Below, piece after piece: positions 41,527-50,692 of a DNA stretch of 64,000 bases. The notes beneath the pieces are model-generated. The model made no database searches. It worked only from the letters and a program-made list of their open reading frames with translations, and was not told the origin of the DNA. Both the position numbers and the translations under genes were made by a program. The stretch's first letter is position 1. Every line of letters starts with the position of its first letter. Source of the DNA: Ulvibacterium sp965228935 (GTDB lineage: Bacteria > Bacteroidota > Bacteroidia > Flavobacteriales > Flavobacteriaceae); the NCBI RefSeq assembly GCF_965228935.1, contig NZ_OZ245846.1, positions 2,604,001 to 2,668,000 on the forward strand, read 5' to 3'.

Positions 41527-42867
41527 ATGACACAGACTCCCAAAAAAATTGCCATTGTAGGCTCGGGGCTGGTAGGTTCGTTATTGGCCATTTATCTGCA
41601 AAGAAGAGGGCACTCCATTACCGTTTTCGATAGGAGGCCTGATATCAGGACTATTGAGTTTTCAGGTCGTTCCATTAATCTGGCCATGAGCGACAGGGGT
41701 TGGAGGGCCTTGCGGGAAATCCAGATTGAAAATGAGGTAAAGAAAATTGCCATTCCCTTGGACAAACGGGCTATGCATGTTATTGGAAAGCCCCTTTATT
41801 TTCAGAAGTATGGTAAGGAAGGCGAAGCCATCTGGTCCATTTCCAGAGGGGTGCTAAATCGGAAGATGATCGATTTAGCGGAGGGCACCGGGGTCGAGTT
41901 CCGATTTGAGGAAAAGGTTTGGGACGTAGACCTGCCCCAGGCCAAAATCTACACCGGGGAAACGGAAAAGAGCGAGTGGAAGGAATACAACTACGATATT
42001 GTTTTTGGCTGTGATGGGGCTTTTTCACGAGTACGGCACAAAATGCAGAGAAGGAGCCGATTTGATTATTCCCAGGACTTTATCGATGTAGGATATAAGG
42101 AATTGACCATTCCGCCCAATGAGGATGGTTCCCATAAGCTGGATAAGAACTCATTTCATATTTGGCCACGAGGTAGGTTTATGTTTATTGCCATGCCCAA
42201 TTTGGACGGGAGTTTTACCTGTACCTTATTTATGCCTTTTGAGGGGGAGGTCTCTTTTGAGAACATAACTACCAAAAAAGAAGCAAAAAAATTCTTCAAG
42301 ACCCATTTTCCCAATGTTAGGAAGGACATTGAAAATCTGACCACGGATTTCTTCAAGAACCCTACCAGTGCCTTAGTGACCATGAAATGCTATCCTTGGA
42401 CGTATTGGAACAAAGTGGCCCTTGTAGGGGATGCGGCCCATGCCGTAGTGCCCTTTTATGGACAGGGAATGAATGCCGGGTTCGAGGATATCTATTTCCT
42501 AGATCAGCTAATGACCCAATATGGTGACGATTGGGAGACCATTTTCCGCAACTATCAGAAACAGCGAAAGCCCAATGCGGATGCCATAGCGGAATTGAGC
42601 TACCGCAATTTTATGGAAATGAGCAGTAAGACAGCGGATTCACAATTTCTACTACAAAAAAAGATTGAGAAACGTTTCGCCGAAAAGTATCCGGACAAAT
42701 GGATTCCAGTATATTCCCGGGTTACTTTTTCCAACAGGCCCTATACGGAGGCCCTTGCCGTTGGCGATGCCCAGGAGGAAATCATGAAAAAAGTGATGCA
42801 AACACCGAATATTGAAAAAATATGGGATAGCCCCGAAGTGGAGCAAAGGATATTGGATTTACTTTAA
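41527..42867 (+). CDS. kmo: Kynurenine 3-monooxygenase
   Basis: An FAD-dependent hydroxylase converting kynurenine to 3-hydroxykynurenine with NADPH and O2. It has 446 residues. The Rossmann fingerprint is AIVGSGLVGSLLAIYLQRRGH with FDRRPD, the substrate-side signature GRSINLAMSDRGWRAL is typical of KMO, and the second FAD motif is VALVGDAAHAVVPFYGQGMNAGFED. The C-terminal helix is present. With kynU 6.6 kb upstream it provides two consecutive steps of tryptophan breakdown. Its 3' end overlaps the convergent DUF4174 gene by four bases. Confidence 0.95.
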   Translation: MTQTPKKIAIVGSGLVGSLLAIYLQRRGHSITVFDRRPDIRTIEFSGRSINLAMSDRGWRALREIQIENEVKKIAIPLDKRAMHVIGKPLYFQKYGKEGEAIWSISRGVLNRKMIDLAEGTGVEFRFEEKVWDVDLPQAKIYTGETEKSEWKEYNYDIVFGCDGAFSRVRHKMQRRSRFDYSQDFIDVGYKELTIPPNEDGSHKLDKNSFHIWPRGRFMFIAMPNLDGSFTCTLFMPFEGEVSFENITTKKEAKKFFKTHFPNVRKDIENLTTDFFKNPTSALVTMKCYPWTYWNKVALVGDAAHAVVPFYGQGMNAGFEDIYFLDQLMTQYGDDWETIFRNYQKQRKPNADAIAELSYRNFMEMSSKTADSQFLLQKKIEKRFAEKYPDKWIPVYSRVTFSNRPYTEALAVGDAQEEIMKKVMQTPNIEKIWDSPEVEQRILDLL

Positions 42868-43298
42868 TGTTTTTTTGCGGACCGCATTTCTGCCTTGCGC
42901 ATGGGCATACCATCGATGAGGTCAAAAATAACTAGTGGATCTATTTCGAAATCCTTTTTTAGTTTGGCACCGCCATCCTTTCCGATCAGAACAACCCCCT
43001 TAAATTTTTCCGAAATATGGGCCGTATCGTAAGCATCTTTTAAAGGCATATCCTGTAGATGGCCATTTCGGGTAAAAATACCTTTATCGGTGACAATAAA
43101 GAGTATTAAATCCCGCTCGACCATTTCTTCCGGCACGTCGGAGAACTTTTCCAGTTGGGATTTTAGGGCTGGGGATTTTATTGAATCATCAAACAATAGA
43201 AGAACCCGGTTCTTCCATTGATAATCCTTTAAGTTCTGGGCATTGAACTTTAAGGTACTCAAAAGGGCTACTGCCAGAACCCATTTTAATGTGTGCAT
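42864..43298 (-). CDS. DUF4174-domain secreted protein
   Basis: A 144-residue protein with a signal peptide (LAVALLSTLKFNAQ) and one DUF4174 domain (YQWKNRVLLLFDD, ERDLILFIVTDKG, FKGVVLIGKDGGAKLKK), a thioredoxin-fold-like family lacking the CxxC pair here. The function is unknown. It is followed by no partner; a hairpin separates it from the next minus-strand gene. Confidence 0.85.
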   Translation of the reverse strand: MHTLKWVLAVALLSTLKFNAQNLKDYQWKNRVLLLFDDSIKSPALKSQLEKFSDVPEEMVERDLILFIVTDKGIFTRNGHLQDMPLKDAYDTAHISEKFKGVVLIGKDGGAKLKKDFEIDPLVIFDLIDGMPMRKAEMRSAKKH

Positions 43299-43338
43299 GT
43301 TTGAGTTATTAAGTAGTCTTCATAGCACATAAACAAAA

Positions 43339-43364
43339 AAGCCATCCACATACGCGGATGGCCT
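43339..43364. terminator. Hairpin terminator between the coiled-coil gene and the DUF4174 gene
   Basis: The stem GCCATCC (43341-43347) pairs with GGATGGC (43356-43362), extended by AA/TT on each side. Six A precede it, so on the minus strand it ends in a T run, fitting termination downstream of the 43388-44167 gene. Confidence 0.75.
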
Positions 43365-43387
43365 TTGATTTCCTTTAGGAAGAATGT

Positions 43388-44167
43388 TCATAAGCTCGAG
43401 AACATTTTTTCCATTTTTTCCTGTTCTTCTTCCGCTAAAACCGGATCGACCAAAATTCGGCCGCTGTGCTCATCGGTAATAATTTTTTTGCGGGAAGCGA
43501 TTTCTACCTGAACCTGTGGAGGAATCGTAAAGAAGGAACCTCCGGAAGCACCCCTTTCTACAGGAACTACGGCCAGGCCGTTCTTTACATTGCTTCGAAT
43601 ACGGGTATAGGCCTTTATCAGCCTTTCCTCTATCTCACTCTGGAATTTTTTGGATTGATCCAGCAGGGCCATTTCTTCCTTCTCGGTCTCCGCCAGAATA
43701 GCGTCCAGTTCACTTTTCTTATGCTTTAAGTGCGCCTCCCTTTCGGCTAGTTTTTCCTTGGTTTCCGTAATAACCTCCTTTTTTTGCTCGATCTGTGCCT
43801 TAAATTCCTTAATATTCTTCTCGGCCAATTGGATTTCCAATTCCTGGAATTCCAATTCCTTGCTTATGGAGTTGAACTCCCTACTATTACGAACATTTTT
43901 TTGCTGTTCGCTATATTTCTTGATCAAGGCTTTCGCCTCTTCGATAAGGTTCTTCTTTGCCCCGATTTCAAAATTAATGGTCTCAACATCGGTCTTCAGC
44001 TTGTCCATACGGGTCTTAAGCCCCAATACCTCGTCTTCCAAATCCTCTACTTCAAGGGGAAGTTCGCCCCTAACATTACGTATTTCATCCACCCTGGAAT
44101 CGATTAACTGTAAATCGTATAATGCCCTTAATTTTTCCTCTACGGTCGCTTCTACCTTTTTAGCCAT
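43388..44167 (-). CDS. Coiled-coil protein with degenerate C4 zinc-ribbon (CdsZ/CT398-like)
   Basis: A 259-residue soluble protein. Residues about 5-190 form a long antiparallel coiled coil (ELEFQELEIQLAEKNIKEF and similar). A C-terminal domain follows that is a zinc ribbon in most relatives. Here the cysteines are gone: ERGASGGSFFTIPPQVQVEI and TDEHSGRILVDP stand where C-x2-C pairs are usual. It is four- to six-base linked with the Nif3-like gene upstream, an old conserved pair. Confidence 0.88.
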   Translation of the reverse strand: MAKKVEATVEEKLRALYDLQLIDSRVDEIRNVRGELPLEVEDLEDEVLGLKTRMDKLKTDVETINFEIGAKKNLIEEAKALIKKYSEQQKNVRNSREFNSISKELEFQELEIQLAEKNIKEFKAQIEQKKEVITETKEKLAEREAHLKHKKSELDAILAETEKEEMALLDQSKKFQSEIEERLIKAYTRIRSNVKNGLAVVPVERGASGGSFFTIPPQVQVEIASRKKIITDEHSGRILVDPVLAEEEQEKMEKMFSSL

Positions 44168-44172
44168 ATGCT

Positions 44173-45267
44173 TTATAAATACTTGATGGGATTGGTTTTA
44201 CTTTCCGATAAACGGATTGCAAAATTAGGGATTTTTTTTGTAAGATAATCTACTAATAGATTTTTTGTAAACTGCTCTGTTTCATAATGCCCAATGTCCG
44301 CTATAATCATTTTGTTCTCGGCCTCATAGAATTGGTGGTATTTTACATCGGCAGTGACAAAAACGTCCGCTCCCGAAGCTCTGGCAGCCGAAATCGCAAA
44401 GGCTCCACTACCTCCGAGAACCGCTATTTTTTGCACCTTTTTCCCCAACGGTTCGGAATGACGAACACAGGATGCCTTCATTTTTTCTTTAAGCAACCCA
44501 AGAAACTTCATTTCGGCCATGGGCTCTTTTAGATTGCCGACCATTCCCATTCCCATGGTAAGATCGGTATTGTCCAAGGCATAAATCTCATAGGCGACTT
44601 CTTCGTACGGGTGGTGTTTTATCAACGCACTTTTTATTCTAGACTCGTTCATCGCGGAAAAAACCACATTTATTTGGGTCTCTTCCTCATAATGTATTAA
44701 CCCAATCTGACCTTTGGACGGGTTGGCCCCATCATTTGCTTTGTAACTGCCTGCCCCGTCTACCGTAAAGCTACAATCACTATACTTTCCAATATTTCCC
44801 GCTCCTGCGGCAAAAAGACCTTGCCGTACTTTTTCCGAATCGTTTTTTGGAACATACGTGGTCAGTTTCTTAAGGGTTCCTTTTTTTGGAATCAGTATTT
44901 GGGGATTTTGGATTCCAAGGACTTCACAGATTTTTGCGTTTACGCCGTTGGGCGAATTGTCCAACGCCGTGTGCATACTATAAATGGTAATGTGGTTTTG
45001 GATGGCCTTTATTACGGTTCTTTCAACATAGGAGGAGCCTGTCAATTTTTTTAAACCACTAAAAATTATAGGGTGGAAGCTTACGATGAGATTACAATTA
45101 TGGGCCATGGCCTCCTCAACTACCGATTCCAAAGTATCTAGCGTAACCAAAATCCCGGAGACTTGGGCTTCCGCATTGCCCACCAAAATTCCGGTATTAT
45201 CAAAATCCTCGGCATATGGCAGGGGCGCAAGTTCTTCCAATATTTGGGTTACTTCAAGAACGGTCAT
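44173..45267 (-). CDS. Nif3-like dinuclear metal centre protein
   Basis: A hexameric GTP cyclohydrolase I type 2/Nif3 (YbgI/YqfO) homologue of 364 residues. Metal ligands of the family: IVSFHPIIFSGLKKL, IYSMHTALDNSPNGVN and, at the end, ADIGHYETEQF. The central insert (about 125-230, with TYVPKNDSEKVRQGLFAAGAGNIGKYSDCSF) is the PII-like domain found in longer members such as Bacillus YqfO. The exact function is not established. Divergent from lpxK. Confidence 0.93.
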   Translation of the reverse strand: MTVLEVTQILEELAPLPYAEDFDNTGILVGNAEAQVSGILVTLDTLESVVEEAMAHNCNLIVSFHPIIFSGLKKLTGSSYVERTVIKAIQNHITIYSMHTALDNSPNGVNAKICEVLGIQNPQILIPKKGTLKKLTTYVPKNDSEKVRQGLFAAGAGNIGKYSDCSFTVDGAGSYKANDGANPSKGQIGLIHYEEETQINVVFSAMNESRIKSALIKHHPYEEVAYEIYALDNTDLTMGMGMVGNLKEPMAEMKFLGLLKEKMKASCVRHSEPLGKKVQKIAVLGGSGAFAISAARASGADVFVTADVKYHQFYEAENKMIIADIGHYETEQFTKNLLVDYLTKKIPNFAIRLSESKTNPIKYL

Positions 45268-45317
45268 TTTTTGGTTTTATAAGGCTACCAAAGATAAAAT
45301 ATTATATTTTCGTTCCG

Positions 45318-46322
45318 GTGCGACTTTTACGAAAAATAGCGTTTCCCGTATCCTTGGTGTATGCCTTGGTGGTTCATGTTCGTAATTATTTATACGATAT
45401 TGGTTTTCTGAAATCAAGGTCTTTTGACATTCCCGTAATTTGTATCGGTAATTTGAGTGTTGGGGGGACGGGGAAAACACCCATGATCGAGCTTTTGATA
45501 TCCCTTTTCCAGGATTCCTACAGCATTGCCGTGTTAAGTAGGGGATATAAGCGGAAATCCAAAGGTTTTCTTATCGGAGGAAGGGAAAGCACCTTTGAGG
45601 AGTTGGGGGACGAACCCTTCCAAATCAAGTCCAAGTTTCCCAAGGTCGTCGTTGCAGTGGATGCTAACAGAACAAGGGGCATTCTTGAGTTAAAAAAGCA
45701 GGTAACTCCCAAGGTTATCCTCTTGGACGATGCTTTTCAACATAGAAAGGTACGCCCCGGCTATTCCATTTTGCTGACCGCATATTCCAACTTATATGTG
45801 GACGACTGGTATTTGCCCACCGGTGACTTACGCGATGGTAAAAAAGAAGCCAAAAGGGCTAACGCCATTATCGTTACCAAATGTCCTTCCGCATTATCCC
45901 AAAAAGAACGGGACACAATCACAAGTAGACTGAAACCAAAAAATAATCAGCAGGTCTTTTTCAGCAGTTTGGCGTATGATCTTCCCGTAAAGGATACCAA
46001 AACGATTTCCTGGGGAGATTTAGGCAACCTAAAAATTACGCTTGTCACTGGAATAGCATACCCCAAACCTTTGGTCGATTTCCTTAACGACAAAGGGCTT
46101 GTTTTTGAGCATTTAAGATTTGGAGATCATCATTACTTCTCCAATGACGAACTGGACCTTTTTAGATCTAAGGAGTGTATTTTAACCACTGAAAAGGATT
46201 ATGTCCGCTTAAACGGGAAGCTAAAAAACCTGTACTACATACCTGTGCGCCACAATTTCTTAAACGATGGAGAAGATGTATTGACCAAGAAATTGTCCGA
46301 ATTTATGATGCAGGATCCTTGA
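45318..46322 (+). CDS. lpxK: Tetraacyldisaccharide 4'-kinase
   Basis: Phosphorylates the lipid A disaccharide at the 4' position, a late step in lipid A synthesis at the inner membrane. The likely start is GTG 45318, giving VRLLRKIAFPVSLVYALVV, which fits the N-terminal membrane helix of LpxK; an ORF reaching back to 45216 would run through the divergent nif3-like gene. The Walker A motif is GNLSVGGTGKTP, and LLDDAFQHRKV and LTTEKDYVRL follow. Length 334 residues. Its 3' end overlaps the histidine kinase gene by 20 bases. Confidence 0.93.
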   Translation: MRLLRKIAFPVSLVYALVVHVRNYLYDIGFLKSRSFDIPVICIGNLSVGGTGKTPMIELLISLFQDSYSIAVLSRGYKRKSKGFLIGGRESTFEELGDEPFQIKSKFPKVVVAVDANRTRGILELKKQVTPKVILLDDAFQHRKVRPGYSILLTAYSNLYVDDWYLPTGDLRDGKKEAKRANAIIVTKCPSALSQKERDTITSRLKPKNNQQVFFSSLAYDLPVKDTKTISWGDLGNLKITLVTGIAYPKPLVDFLNDKGLVFEHLRFGDHHYFSNDELDLFRSKECILTTEKDYVRLNGKLKNLYYIPVRHNFLNDGEDVLTKKLSEFMMQDP

Positions 46323-48501
46323 CTTCCTTTTTGCTGAAAATATTCTCCCCGATCTTTTGATAGAATACTTCCGGTTTAAAGGGCTTGGTCACTACATCAT
46401 TACATCCTGCGGCGTAGAAACTCTCCAGGCTATCATCCAAGGAAATGGCCGTAAGCGCTATAATCGGGGTATGGCCATCGAACTTTCGGATTTCAATGGT
46501 CGCCTCTTCTCCACTGATACCCGGCATGTGGATGTCCATTAGAATGGCATCGTATGGATTTTTTCGGGCCAATTCAACGGCTTCCATTCCATTGCTGGCA
46601 ATATCACTGGTGATTTCCTTTTTGGTCAACATTTTTTTGGTTATCACCTGATTGATTTTGTTATCCTCTACGATCAAAAGATGAAGACCTTTAAAGTCGT
46701 AATCCTTTTGGGTAATTTCAAAAGGAATGTCATCCATAACGCTATCCTTACTTTTAAGTTTCAGCTCAAAAAAGAAAGAACTTCCCTCACCTAGATCACT
46801 TTTCAACTCTATCTTACTGTCGAATAGGCCCAAGAGGCTTTTTACAATGGTAAGGCCCAATCCAGTGCCACCGTATTCCCTATTAATTTGAATGGAACCC
46901 TGCTCAAAGCCCTCAAAAATAACCTTCTGCTGTTCTTCGGAAATACCTATTCCCGTATCTTGAACTTCAAAATACAATGTTACATCGTCCTCAATCTTTT
47001 TTAGCAATTGCGCTATTACCTTTACTTCCCCATCTTTGGTGAACTTCAGGGCGTTCCCCACCAGATTCATGAATATTTGCGAAAGCTTTAAAGGGTCGCT
47101 CATCAAATGGCCCGGAATGCTCTCATCATATTCCAAAATGATTTTGGTATTGTTCTCCTTGGCACTTTGTTGTAGGGAGTCGATAACTTCCTGAAGTATC
47201 TTTTTAAGATTGAACTCTATATTCAGGGGTTCTAGTTTTTCCGCATCAATTTTATTGATCTGCAATATGTCGTTTATGAAGTTCAGGAGATAATCCCCTG
47301 AAAACTTCAGTGCCTTTAAATGTTCCTTTTGATTCTCACTGGGGTTTTCCTCCAGCAATAAGTGTGTTAGACCGGTCACCGCATAGAGCGGTGTACGTAG
47401 CTCGTGGCTCACGGTGGACAAGAAATTGGTCTTGGCCTCCATAGCCTGTACGGCTGCGTCCCTTGCACTCTGTAGTTCGTTGTTTTTGGTCTGTAACAGA
47501 TCGTTAGTTTTTAATTTTATCTGATTGTTTCGATATAGGGAAACGGCCAATAGCGAGATAATGGATAAAAATGCCGAGGTGAGGATCGTGGCAATTTCTG
47601 AGCGATTGCGCGATTCATTCAGTTCCTCTATACGCTGATCCATCCTCTTGATTTCGTCACTCATAAAATCAAATTGGATTTTTTCCGCAGTCTTGGCCTC
47701 TGTTTTTACTTTTTCAATGGTAAACAAGGAATCCCGAATTCTGAGGAGGTTTCTATTATGGATCAAGGATTTATCAAAGCGACCAAGGCTTTCATACAGT
47801 TGGGTCAATAACTGATTGGCCTCAAGGACTTCCCTAAAAAAGTTGTTTTCCTGGGCCAATTTCAACGCACTTTCGGCATTAAGTACCCCTTCACTGAAAT
47901 TTTTGTTTTCCTGGCTTAATTGTGCCAAACCAAGATGTGCCCTCGTGGCTAGATATTCTTTTTCGTACAGATCTGTATTAACGACAAGCGAGTTGAAGTT
48001 TTTAGAGGCACTGTCATATTTTTCTAGATTCAAATAGATATTTCCTTCTACCAAAAGGATATTATTGAAGAAATTACGATCGTTGTTCAACTGTTTGGCT
48101 TCATTCAGCATAAAAATGGCCTGAAAGTTCTTATCGTCCCTGAAAAGCAGAATGGCCTCTATAAATTTGTGAATGGCATCACCATACGGATATTCTATAT
48201 CTTTTAGTATGGACTTTGCCCGATCCCAAAAAAAGAGGGTGGTTTCCTCTTTGTCCAATTTTAGGTAAAGCAGGGCAAGATGATGGTAACTGTCTATCAA
48301 GGCTTTTACGTCCTCGTTCTTTTCTGCAAGTTCAGCAGCTTTTTCCAAGGATTCCAAGGCAAGATCCATTTTACTCTGGTTCTTTAATTCCCTGGCATTA
48401 TCAAAGTAGGACTGTAAATCATTTTGAGCCAAGGAATCTTGCCCATAGGACAAATGAAGGACGGTTACGAGGAAAGGGATCCATAACCATCTTTTAAGCA
48501 T
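46303..48501 (-). CDS. Hybrid histidine kinase with TPR sensor and receiver domain
   Basis: A 732-residue signalling protein from ATG 48501. Order: signal peptide (LHLSYGQD); TPR repeats in the periplasm (about 15-255, for example ALESLEKAAELAEKNEDVKALID); a membrane helix (about 312-330); HisKA with the phospho-His in STVSHELRTPLYAV; HATPase with N, G1 and G2 boxes (NLVGNALKFT, VQDTGIGIS, GGTGLGLTIV); and a C-terminal receiver (LLIVEDNKINQ, DAILMDIHMPG with the phospho-Asp). No DNA-binding output; a partner regulator is not adjacent. Confidence 0.95.
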   Translation of the reverse strand: MLKRWLWIPFLVTVLHLSYGQDSLAQNDLQSYFDNARELKNQSKMDLALESLEKAAELAEKNEDVKALIDSYHHLALLYLKLDKEETTLFFWDRAKSILKDIEYPYGDAIHKFIEAILLFRDDKNFQAIFMLNEAKQLNNDRNFFNNILLVEGNIYLNLEKYDSASKNFNSLVVNTDLYEKEYLATRAHLGLAQLSQENKNFSEGVLNAESALKLAQENNFFREVLEANQLLTQLYESLGRFDKSLIHNRNLLRIRDSLFTIEKVKTEAKTAEKIQFDFMSDEIKRMDQRIEELNESRNRSEIATILTSAFLSIISLLAVSLYRNNQIKLKTNDLLQTKNNELQSARDAAVQAMEAKTNFLSTVSHELRTPLYAVTGLTHLLLEENPSENQKEHLKALKFSGDYLLNFINDILQINKIDAEKLEPLNIEFNLKKILQEVIDSLQQSAKENNTKIILEYDESIPGHLMSDPLKLSQIFMNLVGNALKFTKDGEVKVIAQLLKKIEDDVTLYFEVQDTGIGISEEQQKVIFEGFEQGSIQINREYGGTGLGLTIVKSLLGLFDSKIELKSDLGEGSSFFFELKLKSKDSVMDDIPFEITQKDYDFKGLHLLIVEDNKINQVITKKMLTKKEITSDIASNGMEAVELARKNPYDAILMDIHMPGISGEEATIEIRKFDGHTPIIALTAISLDDSLESFYAAGCNDVVTKPFKPEVFYQKIGENIFSKKEVKDPAS

Positions 48502-48780
48502 TTTATGTAAGATTCCGATTTTCAAATATTCCTTTTAACGATATGTGTGATCGATACGAATCAAATATTCGGTCACATGACAAAAATACTTTTCAATTTT
48601 GTTATCGGGGGTCCTTGAAATGAAACGTATAAGAACGGCAACTATTGTTTATTTCAAGCAATACCATAAGAATTTTCTTATAAATAGTGCGATTTTTATT
48701 TTGTTTCTTGAAATTTTGTCAAAAAAAGCCTCAATTTATGGAATATCGGCCCTATAGCCCGGTATTGAAATTTTTGGTAT

Positions 48781-49656
48781 TTACTGTATATGTTTATGTG
48801 CTTTGTAGGACGATCTTACCAATGCACCACTTTCCACATATCTAAACCCCATTTCCAGTCCCAATACTTCATATTTTTTGAATTGCTCCGGCAAAATAAA
48901 CTCCTTAACGGGCAAATGTTTTTTGGAAGGTTGCAGGTATTGGCCAATGGTTAAAACGTCCACGTTCACTTTTCTAAGATCTTCCATGGTTTGGACAACC
49001 TCCTCTTCGTGCTCGCCAAGGCCTAACATTATCCCGGATTTGGTTCTATTTATACCGCTCTCCTTTAGATATTTAAGGACCCCAAGACTACGATCGTATT
49101 TGGCTTGGATCCTTACTTCCCGGGTAAGCCGCTTTACCGTTTCCATGTTATGGGACACTACTTCCGGTGCGACCTGGATTATACGATCAATGTGACTTTC
49201 AATTCCTTGAAAATCAGGAATAAGGGTCTCCAAAGTTGTGTCTGGATTCATTCTTCGGACAGCCTTTACGGTCTCGGCCCAGATAATGGATCCCATGTCC
49301 TTTAAATCATCCCTATCAACCGAGGTAATTACGGCATGTTTTATTCCCATAATCTTTATGGATCGGGCCACTTTTTCGGGCTCCGACCAATCCACATTTT
49401 CCGGACGTCCCGTCTGTACACCACAAAAACCACAGGAACGGGTACATATGTTTCCCAATATCATAAAAGTGGCCGTTCCCTCTCCCCAACATTCTCCCAT
49501 ATTGGGACAACTTCCAGAGGTACAGATGGTATGTAAGTTGTATTTATCCACCAATCCCCGGAGTTGGGAATACTTTTTACCGGTAGGAAGTTTTACCCTT
49601 AGCCATTTAGGTTTTCCCTTGGGAGGGGCTACATTACCCAAAGTCTCTACACTCAT
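48781..49656 (-). CDS. lipA: Lipoyl synthase
   Basis: A radical SAM enzyme inserting sulfur at C6 and C8 of the octanoyl group on lipoyl domains. It has 291 residues. Auxiliary cluster cysteines are in CTSGSCPNMGECWGEG and the radical SAM CxxxCxxC is CTRSCGFC. The C-terminal serine of the family (RSSYKAHKH) is present. A -7 promoter box TATATTTG lies 15 bases before the start. Confidence 0.98.
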   Translation of the reverse strand: MSVETLGNVAPPKGKPKWLRVKLPTGKKYSQLRGLVDKYNLHTICTSGSCPNMGECWGEGTATFMILGNICTRSCGFCGVQTGRPENVDWSEPEKVARSIKIMGIKHAVITSVDRDDLKDMGSIIWAETVKAVRRMNPDTTLETLIPDFQGIESHIDRIIQVAPEVVSHNMETVKRLTREVRIQAKYDRSLGVLKYLKESGINRTKSGIMLGLGEHEEEVVQTMEDLRKVNVDVLTIGQYLQPSKKHLPVKEFILPEQFKKYEVLGLEMGFRYVESGALVRSSYKAHKHIQ

Positions 49657-49670
49657 AGCGAAAATTTACA

Positions 49671-49678
49671 CAAATATA
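49671..49678 (-). promoter_or_regulatory. -7 promoter box TATATTTG before lipA
   Basis: On the minus strand TATATTTG occupies 49678-49671 and fits TAnnTTTG. No TTG is found at the usual distance upstream, so only the -7 part is supported. The lipA ATG (49656) follows 14 bases later. Confidence 0.4.
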
Positions 49679-49792
49679 CGAAGTAAATTATTGGTTTATT
49701 GATACAGTCGGTATTTGGAGGATAGTAGGTTTTTCCGATTTAAATTTTGCCTTGTACCAGCGTCAGAATCCCTTCTTAAAGGCATAAACCTC

Positions 49793-50356
49793 CTATTGCT
49801 TACTACGTTTAATGACTTCAGCCAGCAGTTTTTTTGCCCTGAGCAACTTCACCTTAACATTGTTAACCGGTTCATTGAGCTCTTTGGCTATTGCGGCGTA
49901 GCTAAGTTCATGGAAGTATCTAAGATTAATTACCTCTTGATAATGTGGCTTTAGTTTTTTTATATGTTGGAGCAGATTGGCCAGATTTTGCTCGGTTATT
50001 AAACGATCTTCTGCAGTTGGCGCATCGTCCAAAACCCTTTTTATCGCTTCATTGTTCCCATCGGCCTCCAACGGGCTTCTTTTTCTTTTTCTGATGAGGT
50101 CTATATGGATATTTTTGGAAATGGCAATTAACCAAGTTTTGAATTCATAAGCCTCGTCATAAGTAGAAATACGGTCGAAAGCCTTGGAGAAGGTCTGAAT
50201 TGTAATGTCCTCCGCATCGTTTTCGTTTTCCGTGCGTTTTAACTGAAAGCCATAGACATCGTTCCAGAAGTTGTCCAAAAGTGTGCTAAAAGCAATTTGG
50301 TTACCGGACTTGGCCCTTTTGATTATTTCTTGAAGTCCGTTTTCCAGTTTGGCCAA
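49793..50356 (-). CDS. RNA polymerase sigma factor, ECF-type
   Basis: An alternative sigma factor of 187 residues with region 2 (DVYGFQLKRTENENDAEDITIQTF) and region 4 (LRYFHELSYAAIAKELNEPVNNVKVKLLRAK). The start is TTG at 50356: no in-frame ATG exists upstream before a plausible boundary. Flavobacterial genomes often carry this gene near lipA. It is separate from the second sigma gene at 51448 and has no obvious anti-sigma directly next to it. Confidence 0.92.
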   Translation of the reverse strand: MAKLENGLQEIIKRAKSGNQIAFSTLLDNFWNDVYGFQLKRTENENDAEDITIQTFSKAFDRISTYDEAYEFKTWLIAISKNIHIDLIRKRKRSPLEADGNNEAIKRVLDDAPTAEDRLITEQNLANLLQHIKKLKPHYQEVINLRYFHELSYAAIAKELNEPVNNVKVKLLRAKKLLAEVIKRSKQ

Positions 50357-50403
50357 TCGTAGTAGGTATTGATAAAAATTTAACTGTAGAAAAGGTCAGC
50401 TTT

Positions 50404-50610
50404 CTATTGTAGTTTTGGGGCAATGTCCTTTTTGCAATCCTGTTCATTTGGAAGTTTCCCGCACATGCCACAGGCTTGCCCATCTTTGTTCAAAAATGGA
50501 CTTTGGCTTGCACAAGTACCTGCGAATTTACCATCCTTTTGAGACCAAATCTTTATGGCGATTCCCGCAAATGCCAGCGCAAGCAAACCAATGGTCAATA
50601 CAATCAGCAT
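50404..50610 (-). CDS. Small membrane protein with CxMC motif
   Basis: A 68-residue protein: one N-terminal membrane helix (LIVLTIGLLALAFAGIAIKIW), then a Cys-rich tail with GTCASQSPFLNKDGQACGMCGKLPNEQDC. Such short proteins are conserved in Flavobacteriia next to this sigma factor (from memory). The four cysteines could bind metal. It is encoded 48 bases upstream of the TTG-start sigma gene on the same strand, probably one transcript. Confidence 0.8.
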   Translation of the reverse strand: MLIVLTIGLLALAFAGIAIKIWSQKDGKFAGTCASQSPFLNKDGQACGMCGKLPNEQDCKKDIAPKLQ

Positions 50611-50633
50611 CTTTTCAGAATTTTTGGCAAAGA

Positions 50634-50673
50634 TATAAAAAATATGGCCCTGAAGCTAGCTTCAGGGCCATAT
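50634..50673 (-). terminator. Terminator after the anti-sigma gene, perfect 32-base palindrome
   Basis: 50642-50673 reads the same on both strands (ATATGGCCCTGAAGCT plus its complement). On the minus strand it is followed by TTTTTT. It ends the sigma/anti-sigma transcript 20 bases after its stop codon. Confidence 0.9.
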
Positions 50674-50692
50674 CAACAGTAAGATTTTCTTA

